From Phreatobacter oligotrophus (GTDB lineage Bacteria; Pseudomonadota; Alphaproteobacteria; Rhizobiales; Phreatobacteraceae): a stretch of DNA of 64,000 bases. The first letter of the stretch is position 1. The number at the start of each line of letters is the position of its first letter. The stretch spans positions 434,001-498,000 of the forward strand of contig NZ_PZZL01000001.1 in NCBI RefSeq assembly GCF_003046185.1. The letters run 5' to 3'. Shown here piece after piece: positions 47,419-57,817 of the stretch. The notes beneath the pieces are model-generated. The model was not told the origin of the DNA. It saw only the letters and a program-made list of their open reading frames with translations, and did not search any database. The position numbers and the translations under genes are program-made.

Positions 47419-47895
47419 TCACTCCGACCCGAATTCTCCGTAGCCCAGCCGGTCCAAAAACCCCTGGAGGATGTAGGCCGCCGCCATCTTGTCGACGAGC
47501 TCGGCCCGCCGGGCGCGCGAGGCATCGGCCTCCAGCAACGTCCGCGTCACCGCCGCCGTCGACATGCGCTCGTCCCAGAAGACGATGGGAAGCTCCGTCT
47601 TCGGCAGCAGGTTGCGCACGAAGGACCGGGTGGACTGCGCGCGCGGGCCCTCGGTCCCATCCATGTTCTTCGGCAGGCCGATCACCAGCGCCCCGGCATC
47701 ATGCTTGGCGGCAAGGCCCAGCAGCGCCTCGACATCGGGCGTGAACTTCACCCGCTTGATGGTCTCCAGTGGCGTGGCGATGGTCCAGTTCACATCCGAC
47801 AGGGCGAGGCCGATGGTCTTGGTCCCGAGGTCGAGGCCAAGCAGCCGCCGGCCGCTCGCCACCTCGCCGCGGATCTGCTGCGCTTCGACGATCAA
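47419..47895 (-). CDS. ruvX: Holliday junction resolvase-like / pre-16S rRNA nuclease (YqgF)
   Basis: RNase-H-fold nuclease implicated in 16S rRNA maturation. The 158-residue protein has the first acidic motif [25 protein letters not shown] and [16 protein letters not shown]. No ATG is available. A TTG at 47895 overlaps the upstream stop (TTGA), and a GTG about ten codons later is an alternative. Confidence 0.9.
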   Translation of the reverse strand: MIVEAQQIRGEVASGRRLLGLDLGTKTIGLALSDVNWTIATPLETIKRVKFTPDVEALLGLAAKHDAGALVIGLPKNMDGTEGPRAQSTRSFVRNLLPKTELPIVFWDERMSTAAVTRTLLEADASRARRAELVDKMAAAYILQGFLDRLGYGEFGSE

Positions 47896-48305
47896 ACCGG
47901 CTTCCCCTTGCTCTCGGCGGCCTGCAGTTCCGCCGCCTTGTCCCGCAGGAACAGCGCATAGCGCTGCGGATGCTCCTTGCGGAAGCGCTCCAGCGCCTCG
48001 GTGGCCTCGATGCGGGCGCTCTCTTCCCGGCGCTCCTTGATGGCCTTGATGCGTTTCGCCGCTTCCCGCAGCTTGACCTCGGCATCCTTGGCCGCGCCCT
48101 GCGGCGGGTGGATCTTGCACAGCTCCAGCACGAGCTCGCTCAGCCAGCCGATCTGGCGGCCGAAGCTCGCGACGTCGCGCACCACCTCGGTCTCGATGTC
48201 GGGCGAGCCCTGGTAGTTCACGGTCATGTTGAACGCGCCCCATCCCGGCAGGATGCTCTGGGACAGGGTGTTGGGGGCGAAGGGCCCAAGGCCGAAGCTG
48301 CTCAT
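47892..48305 (-). CDS. Conserved small helical protein, unknown
   Basis: A 137-residue protein not recognised by me. The N-terminal half is mixed ([20 protein letters not shown]). The C-terminal half is strongly helical and charged, likely coiled coil ([20 protein letters not shown]). GGGAG precedes the ATG at 48305. Its stop overlaps the ruvX start. Confidence 0.7.
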   Translation of the reverse strand: MSSFGLGPFAPNTLSQSILPGWGAFNMTVNYQGSPDIETEVVRDVASFGRQIGWLSELVLELCKIHPPQGAAKDAEVKLREAAKRIKAIKERREESARIEATEALERFRKEHPQRYALFLRDKAAELQAAESKGKPV

Positions 48306-48389
48306 GGTCGATCTCCCTGCTTGTCTGGTGAGGCCCACACTCTACAACAGGCCAGGCCCTCAAGCCGCATGTTGTCGGAGGATCATCCC

Positions 48390-49088
48390 ATGAAGCTCAC
48401 CTGGTTCGGCCATTCCGCCTTCCGCCTCGAATTCGGCTCCTCCGTGGTGCTGATCGACCCGTTCCTCACCGGCAATCCGAGCTTCACCGGCGACCGTGCC
48501 GCGGCCATCGGCGGCGCGACGCATGTCCTCCTCACCCACGGCCATTCCGACCATGTCGGCGACACGCTGAGCATCGCCGCCGAGACGGGCGCCAAGGTCG
48601 TCACCAATTACGACCTATGCATGTACCTGGCGAACAAGGGGCTCAAGGCCTTCGACCCGATGAATTGCGGCGGCACGACCGACCAGGGCGACTTCACCGT
48701 CACCCTCACCAATGCGCTGCATTCCTCCGCCGATTTCCACGACGGCGTCAGCCATGCCCTCGGCAACCCGAACGGCCTCATCATCAAGCAGAAGGGCGGG
48801 GTGGTGCTCTATGCCATGGGCGACACCGACATGATGCCGGACATGGGCCTCATCGCCGAGTACCACAAGCCGACCCACGCGCTGGTGCCGGTCGGCGACC
48901 GCTTCACCATGGGCGGCGATGCCGCGGCCTTCGCCTGCAAGAAGTTCTTCCAGTTCGACACGGTCGTGCCCTGCCACTACGCCACCTTCGGGCTGCTCGA
49001 CCAGACGGCGGACAAGTTCGTGGCGGGCATGGCCGGCTCGAAGACCAAGGTCGCCGTGCCGAAGTCGGGCGAGAGCGTGACGTTCTGA
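48390..49088 (+). CDS. UPF0173 metallo-beta-lactamase-fold hydrolase
   Basis: A 232-residue metal-dependent hydrolase. The [10 protein letters not shown] motif gives the HxHxDH zinc site, MGDTDMM supplies a later Asp and [12 protein letters not shown] a C-terminal His. The start [14 protein letters not shown] is typical of UPF0173. GGAGG lies before the ATG. The substrate is unknown. Confidence 0.9.
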   Translation: MKLTWFGHSAFRLEFGSSVVLIDPFLTGNPSFTGDRAAAIGGATHVLLTHGHSDHVGDTLSIAAETGAKVVTNYDLCMYLANKGLKAFDPMNCGGTTDQGDFTVTLTNALHSSADFHDGVSHALGNPNGLIIKQKGGVVLYAMGDTDMMPDMGLIAEYHKPTHALVPVGDRFTMGGDAAAFACKKFFQFDTVVPCHYATFGLLDQTADKFVAGMAGSKTKVAVPKSGESVTF

Positions 49089-49129
49089 GGGACGGGGGCT
49101 CTTTGCCCCTCACGCTTTGCGCTCCCTTG

Positions 49130-49283
49130 CCCCTCACCCTTGCCCTCTCCCCGCCTGCGGGGAGAGGGGACCCGTGAGGTCCCGCCCGATCAGCACAGCC
49201 CTGGCCCAAGCAGTCGATCTTCGGAAAAGTCGCAACGCTTCCGGCCCCTCTCCCCGCCTGCGGGGAGAGGGAAGGGTGAGGGG
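49130..49283. repeat. Composite palindromic repeat, family A copy 4
   Basis: The hairpins near 49145-49167 and 49243-49269 (CTCTCCCCGC-CT-GCGGGGAGAG) carry outer CCCCTCACCCTTG and GAAGGGTGAGGGG. The spacer is less like the other copies. This explains about half of the gene-free 49089-49420 stretch. Nothing else was recognised there. Confidence 0.85.
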
Positions 49284-49420
49284 CCCCAGCCGGCTCGACG
49301 CCCTCCATCCCGCATCTGCAAAGTCTTGAAATCAGGCGATCAAACGCGAATGCCCGCCACAGGGGCGGGGATCGCGCAGTGAGAGTCGCTTGAAGGCTTG
49401 AGCGGTCGACGGACCCCGCC

Positions 49421-50053
49421 TCAGCGGAAGCCGCGGATCATCTGCATGAACCGCGCCTGCTCGGACGCATCGTCCTTGAACAGGCCGGTGAAGCCGGTGG
49501 TGATGGTCGAGACGCCCTGCTTCTGCACCCCGCGCATCGACATGCACATGTGCTCGGCCTCGACCAGCACGGCGAGGCCGCGCGGCTTCAGGCTCTCCTC
49601 GATGGCGCCGACGATCTCCGCCGTCATGTTCTCCTGCGTCTGCAGGCGGCGCGCATAGATGTCGACGACCTTGGCGAGCTTCGACAGGCCGACCACCCCT
49701 TCGCGCGGGTAATAGGCGATGTGCGCCCGGCCCATGATCGGCACGATGTGGTGCTCGCAATGCGAGAAGAACGGGATGTCGCGGACGAGGACGACGTCGC
49801 CATAGCCGCCGACCTCCTCGAAGACCGTGCCGAGTTCCTTGGCGGCCGACTGGCCATAGCCGCGGAAGAGGTCCTCCCACGCCTTGACCATGCGGCGGGG
49901 CGTGTCGACGAGACCCTCGCGGTCCGGAGGATTGTCGCCAACCCATTCGATGAGGGTCCGCACGGCGGCTTCCGCCTCTTCACGGCTGGGACGGCGGCGG
50001 CGCGGCGACTCGAGCCCCTTCGCCATGGGAAGGGACGTCACGACGGCATCCAT
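49421..50053 (-). CDS. folE: GTP cyclohydrolase I
   Basis: First step of folate synthesis, GTP to dihydroneopterin triphosphate. The 210-residue protein has [18 protein letters not shown] (zinc Cys and His), [20 protein letters not shown] and the second zinc Cys in [12 protein letters not shown]. The ATG at 50053 gives [13 protein letters not shown] before the conserved core. Upstream codons in the longer frame do not resemble the family. Confidence 0.96.
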   Translation of the reverse strand: MDAVVTSLPMAKGLESPRRRRPSREEAEAAVRTLIEWVGDNPPDREGLVDTPRRMVKAWEDLFRGYGQSAAKELGTVFEEVGGYGDVVLVRDIPFFSHCEHHIVPIMGRAHIAYYPREGVVGLSKLAKVVDIYARRLQTQENMTAEIVGAIEESLKPRGLAVLVEAEHMCMSMRGVQKQGVSTITTGFTGLFKDDASEQARFMQMIRGFR

Positions 50054-50315
50054 GAGACTTAACTCCGCTTCGGGAACGTTTCCTGCTACGCCACTGGAGA
50101 ACGTTCCGGATCGACTTCCGCGCACATCGCCAAGGTGCGGCAGGTTGTCGCATGCGGGGGCGTTTCCAGGGTCCCGGCGTTGCCCGCCGGCCTTTATTGC
50201 CCTGACGCGACACATATATGATGGGAGGGCCTGAACGCTCCATGAACGGGCGTTCATCTTCCCGCGGGGCAATGGCGCCCGTAACGCCAGATCGTTTTGG
50301 CCGGAGGGACGGCAC

Positions 50316-50762
50316 GTGCTCGACGACGTCTACAACGCCCGCATCTTGGAACTGGCGGCCTCGATCCCGCGTTTGGGGCGCCTCGCGCAGCCCGATGGCT
50401 CGGCGACCGCCCATTCCCGCCTCTGCGGCTCGACCGTCACCGTCGACGTGGTGATGGATGGCGACCGCGTCGCCGAGTTCGGCCACGACGTGAAGGCCTG
50501 CGCCCTCGGCCAGGCCTCCTCCTCGATCATGGCGCAGCACGTGGTCGGCTCGACCGCGGCCGAGCTGAAGGACCTGCGCGACACCGTCCGCCGCATGCTC
50601 AAGGAGAATGGCGCGCCGCCCGCCGGCAAATGGGCCGATGTCGCGGTGCTGGAGCCCGTGCGCGAGTTCAAGGCCCGCCATGCCTCGACTCTGCTGACCT
50701 TCGACGCCGTGGTCGAGGCGGTCGGCAAGGCCACCGCCGCCCGCGCCCAGGCCGCGGAATGA
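50316..50762 (+). CDS. IscU/SufU-like scaffold protein lacking the third Cys
   Basis: A 148-residue member of the IscU/NifU-N/SufU fold. The first cysteine is C37 (RLCGSTVTV) and the second C62 ([11 protein letters not shown]). Where a SufU has Arg-x-Lys-Cys, this protein has R121-H-A-S124, so the third ligand Cys is Ser. The conserved Asp after the first Cys-Gly is Ser39. Cluster assembly by the canonical mechanism is therefore doubtful. It starts at a GTG after GGAGGG. Yid-type gene yidD follows at 10 nt. Confidence 0.82.
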   Translation: MLDDVYNARILELAASIPRLGRLAQPDGSATAHSRLCGSTVTVDVVMDGDRVAEFGHDVKACALGQASSSIMAQHVVGSTAAELKDLRDTVRRMLKENGAPPAGKWADVAVLEPVREFKARHASTLLTFDAVVEAVGKATAARAQAAE

Positions 50763-50772
50763 CCCGCCGGGC

Positions 50773-51147
50773 ATGAGCCGGGATCGGGACCTCGACGCCC
50801 TGTTCAACGACTGGAGCCCGCCGCGCTGGCCGCGCCTTGCTGCCCATGGGCTGCTGCGCAGCTATCAGCTCACCATCTCCATGCTGGTCGGCCGCTGGTG
50901 CCGGCACATGCCGAGTTGCTCGGCCTACATGGACGAAGCCGTGATGCGGCACGGCCTCTGGGCCGGCGGCTGGATGGGCCTCGCGCGGCTCTGCCGCTGC
51001 CATCCGCGCGGCACCTCCGGCATCGACAATCCGCCGCTCGTTCTCCCCGCCGATGCCGCATGGTGGAAGCCTCTCGCCTATGGCGACTGGCGCTGGCGCG
51101 GCGGCGGGCCGGTCTGCGAGGCGGTGGAGGCCGGGGAGGGGCGCTGA
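50773..51147 (+). CDS. yidD: Membrane protein insertion efficiency factor
   Basis: A 124-residue YidD homologue with the Cys-rich amphipathic core YQLTISMLVGRWCRHMPSCS, MDEAVMRHG and LCRCHPRGTSGIDNPP. The C-terminal tail is longer than usual (about 40 residues). Known YidD proteins aid YidC-dependent insertion without being essential. Confidence 0.92.
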   Translation: MSRDRDLDALFNDWSPPRWPRLAAHGLLRSYQLTISMLVGRWCRHMPSCSAYMDEAVMRHGLWAGGWMGLARLCRCHPRGTSGIDNPPLVLPADAAWWKPLAYGDWRWRGGGPVCEAVEAGEGR

Positions 51148-51151
51148 GGCC

Positions 51152-51871
51152 TCAGCGGCGGAAGCGCAGGTCGAGGCCTTGTGCCTTCCAGCCAGCCTCG
51201 ATGGCCTCCATGTCGGCAGCCCCCGATGGATTGGCCTTAGACGGCGCCCAGCCGCGCCGCGGCGGATAGGTCTGCCGCCAGATCCCGAGCAGCCGCGCCA
51301 GTTCGCCGAGCGGATCGGCGTGGTCGTCCACCCGCAGGTTGAGGTCGGGGAAGTCCTCAGTCGTCGTCACCAGCATGGCGGCGGACTGCTTGCCGCGCCG
51401 GTCGCCGCCGGCGGCTTCTCCCGCCGCCATCGCCGCCATGAACCGGCCGGCGAGATCGAGGCCGGTGCTTGCCTCATAGGTCCTGAGCGTCGCCGCCACC
51501 ACATCCGCGCCTGCCAGCATGTTGCCGGCCACCGAGACATGCGGCGCCGTCGCCTCGCCGCACCATTCGACGCAGTTGCGGCCCGTCCAATAGGCCGTTC
51601 GGCCCTGCGCATCGACGCAGTGGACCTGCCGCAGGTGCCGCCCCTCGTCGGGCGTGAGCGCCCGCTCGATCGCCTCGACCGGCGACAGGCCGGCCTCCAG
51701 CGCATCGAGGATGGCCGGGCCGAGATAGCGATTGGTCATGGACTGGGTCGAGACCGCCCCGACGCCCGACCGCACGAAGGGGCAGCTTGCCCCCACCGCG
51801 AAGGCGCAGGTGGCGACGGCGACGCCAAAGGCGCCGCTCGCCGGATCATGGGCGACGATCGACCAGGTCAT
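51152..51871 (-). CDS. DUF1028 family protein (putative Ntn-hydrolase fold)
   Basis: A 239-residue protein beginning TWSIVAHDPASGAFGVAVAT, with GVGAVSTQSMTNRYLGPAIL and GNMLAGADVV, all typical of DUF1028. The C-terminal part ends with a putative peptidoglycan-binding-like LDLRFRR segment of unclear type. It lies just downstream of a peptide-binding protein on the same strand, a common association that suggests peptide handling. Confidence 0.85.
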   Translation of the reverse strand: MTWSIVAHDPASGAFGVAVATCAFAVGASCPFVRSGVGAVSTQSMTNRYLGPAILDALEAGLSPVEAIERALTPDEGRHLRQVHCVDAQGRTAYWTGRNCVEWCGEATAPHVSVAGNMLAGADVVAATLRTYEASTGLDLAGRFMAAMAAGEAAGGDRRGKQSAAMLVTTTEDFPDLNLRVDDHADPLGELARLLGIWRQTYPPRRGWAPSKANPSGAADMEAIEAGWKAQGLDLRFRR

Positions 51872-51877
51872 GCCGCT

Positions 51878-53473
51878 TCAGCGCTTCTCGACGTTCCAGA
51901 GCGCCAGGTTTCCGGCGGCGAGAAGGCCGACGATATTGGTGCGATAGGCCGTTGGCTGCAGGTACTGGCCGAGCTGGATATGCGTCGGATACTCCGCCAC
52001 CCGTCGCTGCACGGCTTCCGCGATCGCCTTCTGCTTCGTCGCATCCGTCTCCCGCGCATAGGCATCGCGCAGCCGCTCGAGCTCGGCATCGCAGGGCCAG
52101 CCGAAGGCGGCCCGCTCGCAGCTCGCATTGAGGAAGCTGGCGGAGGCCGGGTCGAGCACGTCGATCGAGCCCCACGACGTCAGGAAGGCGCTCCAGCCGC
52201 CGGCGGTCGGCGCATCGCGGCGGGCGCGGCGCGCCACCAGCGTCTGCCAGTCCATGGCCTGCAGATCGACCCTGAGGCCGATCCGCTCCATCAGCGCCTT
52301 GGCGACCGGGGCAAGGTTCGACAGCGAGCCGATATCGGTCGACTGCAGCAGCACCACCGGCGAGCCGTCATAGCCGGCCTCCTGCACCAGCGCGCGGGCG
52401 CGGGCGATGTTGCCCTCCAGGCGGTCGGTGAAGCCTGCCTCGCTCGACAGCGGCGAACCGCAGGGGAAGAGCGACTTGCACAGCACGTAATAGTCGGGGT
52501 CGCCGATGGTCGAACGCAGGAAGTCCTCCTGGTTGAAGGCGATCGCAACGGCCTGGCGAATGCGGGCATTGTCGAAGGGCTTGTGCAGCACGTTGAAGCG
52601 GAAGGCATATTGCCGGCCCATGGGGGCCATGACCGTGAGCGCCACGTTGCTGTCGCCCTTCAAGAGCGGCAGCAGGTCATGCGGCGGCGCCTCGATGAAG
52701 TCGATCTCGCCGCGCTGCAGCGCGCTTACCTGGGTCTGGGCATCGGGGATCCAGATCCACTCGACCCGGTCGATCTTGACGACCTTGCCGCCGGCCATGC
52801 CGGACGGGGCCTCGGCGCGCGGGCGGTAGCGGGGATTGCGCACATAGACGGCGCGCTCGCCCGGCTTCCACTGGTCGCGCTGGAAGATGAAGGGGCCGGA
52901 GCCCGTCGCATCGGTGATCTGGGTGTTGGGATCGGTCTCGGCGATGCGCTTCGGCATGATGAAGAGCACGTTCGCCGCCGGCTTGCCGAGCGAGGCGAGC
53001 ACGAGGCCGTAGGGCTCCTTCAGCTTGAGCACGAAGGTCTTCGGCCCGGACGCGGTCAGCTCCGCCGTCACCGCCATGAGCTTCTGGCCCATGCCGTCAC
53101 GGGCGCCCCAGCGGCGGATGGAGGCGATGCAGTCCTCGGCCGTCACCGGCTGGCCGTCGTGGAACTCAAGCCCGTCGCGCAGCGTGAAGGTCCAGGTCAG
53201 CCGGTCGTCGCTGACCGTCCAGCTCTCCACCATCTGCGGCTTCACCTCGAGCTTGTCGTCGACTGCGAAAAGCGTGTCGTAGACCATGAAGCCGTGATGG
53301 GTGCTGATCAGCGCGGTGGTCCAGATCGGGTCGAGGATGCGCAGGTCGGAGTGCATGGCTGCGCGCAGCACCGACTGCGCCTGTGCCGCGGGAGGCGCCA
53401 GCGCCACCCCCGCCAGCAGCGCGAGGCCCGCAATGGCGCGTCCGGCGCGCCCGATCCGATCCGACCAGCCCAT
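51878..53473 (-). CDS. Peptide/oligopeptide ABC transporter substrate-binding protein (SBP family 5)
   Basis: A 531-residue periplasmic protein with a Sec signal (AIAGLALLAGVALAPPAAQA, cleavage near residue 33). The mature SBP_bac_5 fold has SDLRILDPIWTTALIS, WTFTLRDGLEFHDGQPVTAEDC and IRQAVAIAFNQEDFLR. The ATG at 53473 was chosen. No permease or ATPase genes are adjacent, so partners must be elsewhere. Ligand unknown. Confidence 0.9.
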   Translation of the reverse strand: MGWSDRIGRAGRAIAGLALLAGVALAPPAAQAQSVLRAAMHSDLRILDPIWTTALISTHHGFMVYDTLFAVDDKLEVKPQMVESWTVSDDRLTWTFTLRDGLEFHDGQPVTAEDCIASIRRWGARDGMGQKLMAVTAELTASGPKTFVLKLKEPYGLVLASLGKPAANVLFIMPKRIAETDPNTQITDATGSGPFIFQRDQWKPGERAVYVRNPRYRPRAEAPSGMAGGKVVKIDRVEWIWIPDAQTQVSALQRGEIDFIEAPPHDLLPLLKGDSNVALTVMAPMGRQYAFRFNVLHKPFDNARIRQAVAIAFNQEDFLRSTIGDPDYYVLCKSLFPCGSPLSSEAGFTDRLEGNIARARALVQEAGYDGSPVVLLQSTDIGSLSNLAPVAKALMERIGLRVDLQAMDWQTLVARRARRDAPTAGGWSAFLTSWGSIDVLDPASASFLNASCERAAFGWPCDAELERLRDAYARETDATKQKAIAEAVQRRVAEYPTHIQLGQYLQPTAYRTNIVGLLAAGNLALWNVEKR

Positions 53474-53606
53474 GGCCCGTCTCCACGTCAACCACGCCGG
53501 GCCGATACCCGAACGTCCCATGGGCAGGCTCGCCGAGAACGGGGGGCGCAGCAAGCAGGCGAGCGGGCAGGGCAGTCGTGCAGGATCGCCGGTGCGAAAA
53601 GCCCGG

Positions 53607-54311
53607 TCAGGGGTCGCGGGTGAGGATGGCGTGGCGGTCGAGGAAGCCGCGGGTGGGGAAGAAACCCTCGTAGCGCTCGCCGTCGAGGAAGGCGGCAAGG
53701 CCCGGATCGACGCCCATCTCGCCGAGATAGGCGCGGATGCGCACGAGGACGCCAGCGATCAGCCGCTGCCGCATGGCCTCGGGGAAGGGTTCGCCCGCAG
53801 TGCCGTCGAAGCTGATGGGACTGATGGAGAGCTCCGCCCCCGGCGCCAGCGAGCGATCCGTGCCGCCGATCAGCAGGTAGAGGCAGGCGCCATGGCAGGT
53901 GCCGTCGAGGGCGGGCTGGGGCAGGGCGCCGGATCGGTCGGTGCGCGCCACCATCGTGGCGAGCCCCGCCCGGCGCACCTGCCGGCCGAGCGCCATGGCC
54001 GCCTCGACCACGCCGCCCTCCGACTGGATGAGCAGCGGCGGCCTTGTGCCGTCGAGGCGCCTTGCGAACTCGAAAAAGGCGATGGGCGTGTCGGCGACGA
54101 TGACGCCTTCCGCTGCGATCCAGCGGTCGCAACCCGGCCCGCAGGCATCCGCCTCGCCGGTGACGAGCGTGAAGGTCATGGCGGGGACATTGGCCGGAGC
54201 CGTGAGCGGCGCCGCCTCGGCAAGGGGCGGGGCGGGCGGCTGCTGGGCGGCGGCGGGCCTTGCGGCTGCGGCGACAAGCAGGAGCAGGACGAGTCGGAGG
54301 CCGCGGGGCAT
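53607..54311 (-). CDS. Exported ClpP/crotonase-fold protein (COG3904-like)
   Basis: A 234-residue protein with a signal peptide (LRLVLLLLVAAAARPAAA). The body resembles periplasmic ClpP-fold proteins: PPLLIQSEGGVVEAAMALGRQVRRAGLAT, then DGTCHGACLYLLIGGTDR, where the usual nucleophile loop sits. Two Cys in ACGPGCDRW may pair. Protease activity is not shown by the sequence. Confidence 0.75.
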   Translation of the reverse strand: MPRGLRLVLLLLVAAAARPAAAQQPPAPPLAEAAPLTAPANVPAMTFTLVTGEADACGPGCDRWIAAEGVIVADTPIAFFEFARRLDGTRPPLLIQSEGGVVEAAMALGRQVRRAGLATMVARTDRSGALPQPALDGTCHGACLYLLIGGTDRSLAPGAELSISPISFDGTAGEPFPEAMRQRLIAGVLVRIRAYLGEMGVDPGLAAFLDGERYEGFFPTRGFLDRHAILTRDP

Positions 54312-54511
54312 GGCCCAAGCGTGAAGCCGGCCCGCTCGGACCGCAACCCCGCGCCGCTCCCGCATTGCCCTCGGCTGTGCGCTCGGTTATGCGATCCCAC
54401 CGGCCGGGATCCGGATGCCGCCCTTGTCAGCGGCAACTCCGTGTCCGGGCCGCATCCATGCACCAGACCACCCCTTACCTGCTCTGTCGGCAGGAGTGAG
54501 CGGAGAGAGAC

Positions 54512-56482
54512 ATGCCTGTCCTGACCTTCCCCGATGGCGCCCAGCGGTCCTACGATTCCGGCGTCTCCAGCCTCGACGTCGCCAAAGCCATCGCGCCGTC
54601 GCTCGCCAAGAAATCCATCGCTGCCAAGCTCGACGGCGTGGTCGTCGACCTCGCCGATCCCATTCCCGGCGATGCCCGCATCGAGTTCATCACCCGCGAG
54701 AGCCCCGAGGCGCTCGAGCTGATCCGCCACGACGCCGCCCACGTGATGGCGGAGGCCGTGCAGAGGCTCTGGCCGGGCACCCAGGTGACCATCGGCCCGG
54801 TCATCGAGAACGGCTTCTATTACGACTTCTTCCGCAACGAGCCCTTCACCCCCGAGGACTTCGCGGCGATCGAGGCGGAGATGCGCAAGATCATCGCCGC
54901 CAACAAGCCCTTCACCAAGCGCGTCGTCTCGCGCGATGAGGCCGCGCAGATCTTCCGCGACAAGGGCGAGGCCTTCAAGGTCGAACTGGTCGAGGCGATC
55001 CCCGCCGGCCAGGAGATCAAGCTCTACGACCAGGGCGGCTGGTTCGACCTCTGCCGCGGCCCGCACATGGCCTCGACCGGCCAGATCGGCAACGCCTTCA
55101 AGCTGATGAAGGTGGCCGGCGCCTATTGGCGCGGCGATTCCAACAATCCGATGCTGACCCGCATCTACGCCACCGCCTGGCGCACCGAGGACGAGCTCAA
55201 GGCCTATCTCCACATGCTGGAAGAGGCCGAGAAGCGCGACCACCGCCGGCTCGGCCGCGAGATGGACCTCTTCCACTTCCAGGAGGAGGGGCCGGGCGTC
55301 GTCTTCTGGCACCCCAAGGGCTGGTCGATGTTCCAGACCCTCGTCGCCTATATGCGCCGGCGCCTTGCCGAGCATGGCTATGACGAGGTCAACGCGCCGC
55401 AGCTCCTCGACAAGTCGCTCTGGGAGACCTCGGGCCACTGGGGCTGGTATCGCGAGAACATGTTCGCGGCCCAGTCGGCGGGCGACGAGGCCGAGGACAA
55501 GCGCTGGTTCGCCATCAAGCCGATGAACTGCCCGGGCCACGTGCAGATCTTCAAGCATGGCTTGAAGTCCTACCGCGATCTACCGATGAAACTTGCAGAA
55601 TTCGGCGTCGTCCATCGCTACGAGCCCTCGGGCGCGCTGCACGGGCTGATGCGTGTGCGCGGCTTCACCCAGGATGACGCCCACGTCTTCTGCACCGACG
55701 AGCAGCTGGAAGCCGAGTGCATCCGCATCAACGACCTGATCCTCACCACCTATGCGGATTTCGGCTTCGACGAGATCGTGGTGAAGCTCTCGACCCGGCC
55801 CGAGAAGCGCGTCGGCGCCGATGCGCTCTGGGACCGCGCCGAGAGCGTCATGGGCAAGGTTCTGGAGAAGATCGCCAGCCAGTCCGGCGGCCGCATCAAG
55901 ACCGCCATCAACCCGGGCGAGGGCGCCTTCTACGGCCCGAAGTTCGAATATGTCCTGCGTGACGCCATCGGCCGCGACTGGCAGTGCGGCACCACCCAGG
56001 TCGACTTCAACCTCCCCGAACGGTTCGGCGCCTTCTACATCGGCGCCGACGGCGACAAGATCCCGCCGGTCATGGTCCACCGCGCCATCTGCGGCTCCAT
56101 GGAGCGCTTCATCGGCATTCTCATCGAGAACTATGCGGGGGCCTTCCCCTTCTGGTTCGCGCCGAAGCAGGTGATGGTCTGCCCCATCACCTCCGAGGCC
56201 GATGATTATGCGCTGGAAGTGCTCTCGGCGCTGAAGAAGGCCGGCCTCAAGGCCGATGCGGACATTCGCAACGAGAAGATCTCCTACAAGGTGCGCGAGC
56301 ACTCGCTGCAGAAGATCCCGGTGATCCTCGCCGTCGGCAAGAAAGAGGCGGCCGAGCGCACCGTCTCCGTCCGCCGCTTCGGCAGCCAGGCGCAGGAGGT
56401 CATGGGCCTCGACGCGCTGGTCGCCCAGCTCGCCGACGAGGCGACTCCACCGGACGTGCGCCGCGCGCGGGCGAAGGGCTAA
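54512..56482 (+). CDS. thrS: Threonyl-tRNA synthetase
   Basis: Charges tRNA-Thr. The 656-residue class II enzyme has an N-terminal TGS domain (1-60), an editing domain with [11 protein letters not shown] (HxxxH) and [10 protein letters not shown], the catalytic core ([43 protein letters not shown]) and a C-terminal anticodon-binding domain. Zinc-binding Cys and His residues are kept. CGGAGAGA precedes the ATG. No T-box-like leader was recognised. Confidence 0.97.
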   Translation: MPVLTFPDGAQRSYDSGVSSLDVAKAIAPSLAKKSIAAKLDGVVVDLADPIPGDARIEFITRESPEALELIRHDAAHVMAEAVQRLWPGTQVTIGPVIENGFYYDFFRNEPFTPEDFAAIEAEMRKIIAANKPFTKRVVSRDEAAQIFRDKGEAFKVELVEAIPAGQEIKLYDQGGWFDLCRGPHMASTGQIGNAFKLMKVAGAYWRGDSNNPMLTRIYATAWRTEDELKAYLHMLEEAEKRDHRRLGREMDLFHFQEEGPGVVFWHPKGWSMFQTLVAYMRRRLAEHGYDEVNAPQLLDKSLWETSGHWGWYRENMFAAQSAGDEAEDKRWFAIKPMNCPGHVQIFKHGLKSYRDLPMKLAEFGVVHRYEPSGALHGLMRVRGFTQDDAHVFCTDEQLEAECIRINDLILTTYADFGFDEIVVKLSTRPEKRVGADALWDRAESVMGKVLEKIASQSGGRIKTAINPGEGAFYGPKFEYVLRDAIGRDWQCGTTQVDFNLPERFGAFYIGADGDKIPPVMVHRAICGSMERFIGILIENYAGAFPFWFAPKQVMVCPITSEADDYALEVLSALKKAGLKADADIRNEKISYKVREHSLQKIPVILAVGKKEAAERTVSVRRFGSQAQEVMGLDALVAQLADEATPPDVRRARAKG

Positions 56483-56525
56483 GGGCGGGAGGCAGCCTCA
56501 AACCACTCCGATGTGGCGCGACCGA

Positions 56526-56655
56526 CACCTCTCCCCGGCGGGGAGAGGTCGGCCGAAGGCCGGGAGAGGGGGGCTGAACCGTTCTCGTTGAAGGCTCCCC
56601 CTCTCCCGCCTCGCTGTCGCTCGTCGACCTCTCCCCGCCGGGGAGAGGTGAGGGT
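56526..56655. repeat. Palindromic repeat, family A variant copy 5
   Basis: A shorter relative: CACCTCTCCCCGGCGGGGAGAGGT at the left (hairpin) and ACCTCTCCCCGCCGGGGAGAGGT at the right, with an internal GGGAGAGGGGG / CCCCCTCTCCC pair. It lacks the TGTGCCTGGC segment. Located after thrS. Confidence 0.75.
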
Positions 56656-56722
56656 GCGTTTCGCGCGCATCGCCGGATGAAGGGCGCGGGGGCTTCAAGA
56701 CAGCTGGCAAGGAGCCACCTGC

Positions 56723-57817
56723 CTACCGCGCCACGACCTCGATGTTCAGGTCCTTGCCGGCCTCGACGTTGAACCGCCGGTTGAACACCCGGCCCTCGTG
56801 GCGGGCGATAGCAAGGTACTCGCCCTCCTGCAGCACCATGGAGGGGTAGGCGCCGATCGATTCCTTGATCACGTCGCCACCCGGTGTCAGCACGGTCCAG
56901 GCGGCGTTGCCGATGGGATCGCCGCCCTCGCGCTGCTGCACCAGCTTCAGGTTCACGTTCGCCGCCCGGTGCTGGATCGTCGCATCCGTCACCTGGCCGG
57001 CACGGATGCGGATGTCGGCACGGATCGTGGCGTTGGCGTCGCCATAGGTCGAGACCACGTGATAGGTGCCTTCGGCGAGGGCCACGAGGTCACCGGCCGG
57101 GACCTGCCGCATGACGAGGCGCGGCTCGCCGCCGTCGAACAGGCCGCCGGCATAGATGTCGAAGGACAGGCGCGCATTGCGGATCTGCGCCTCGCCGACG
57201 CGGCCGACGAGCCGCACGGCGCCGGCATTCAGCACGATGCTGTCGCGCAAGGGCTCGCCGGTGATCCGCAGGCGGCGCGTCTGCGCGAAGGTGCCGAAGG
57301 CGACATGCAGGATATAGGCGCCGGGGCGCAGCGCGAAGACCGGCGCCGCATCGCGCGATTCGGCGACGAGGGCGAAGGCGCCGTTCGCTTCCGGTTGGTC
57401 GGCGAAGATGCGCCAGTGCAGGCCCTCCCGGACATATTGCCCGCCCTGGCGGAAGCGCGCGTCGAAGGCGACCGCCGTGCGATCGGCGAATTGCGGCGGC
57501 AGGGCCGGAGTGCCCGGGGCCACCGGGGCGCCCGGGATCTGCGGGATGATGAGCGGCGAGGTGCCCATCTGCGGCGTGAAGGGCGTTGCCCCGTCGGGAA
57601 GCGTGAAGAACGGCGTTGCGGCGCCGCCCGGCATGTGGCGGCGGCGCCGCTGGGGCTCGGGTGCGACGCTCGGCAGTTCGGTGGAGGGAGCCGGCCCGAT
57701 CCGCGGCAGGGTCGGCCGGTCGAGCGACTGCGCGAGGGACGGCGCAGCCGGCAGGCCGAGGCCCGCGGCCATCACCAGCGCGATCAGGAGAGGAGAGGGG
57801 CTGCGGCCGGCCGTCAT
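56723..57817 (-). CDS. Exported beta-rich protein, unknown
   Basis: A 364-residue protein with a signal peptide (LLIALVMAAGLGLPAAPSLA). A Pro-rich linker (about 30-115) is followed by what look like two or three repeated beta-sandwich units with the theme AFGTFAQTRRLRITGEPL / VLNAGAVRLVGRVGEAQI / VTDATIQHRAANVNLKLV and final YLAIARHEGRVFNRRFNVEA. The pattern suggests carboxypeptidase-regulatory-like or PEGA-like folds. Function is unknown. The ATG at 57817 was chosen. Confidence 0.75.
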   Translation of the reverse strand: MTAGRSPSPLLIALVMAAGLGLPAAPSLAQSLDRPTLPRIGPAPSTELPSVAPEPQRRRRHMPGGAATPFFTLPDGATPFTPQMGTSPLIIPQIPGAPVAPGTPALPPQFADRTAVAFDARFRQGGQYVREGLHWRIFADQPEANGAFALVAESRDAAPVFALRPGAYILHVAFGTFAQTRRLRITGEPLRDSIVLNAGAVRLVGRVGEAQIRNARLSFDIYAGGLFDGGEPRLVMRQVPAGDLVALAEGTYHVVSTYGDANATIRADIRIRAGQVTDATIQHRAANVNLKLVQQREGGDPIGNAAWTVLTPGGDVIKESIGAYPSMVLQEGEYLAIARHEGRVFNRRFNVEAGKDLNIEVVAR

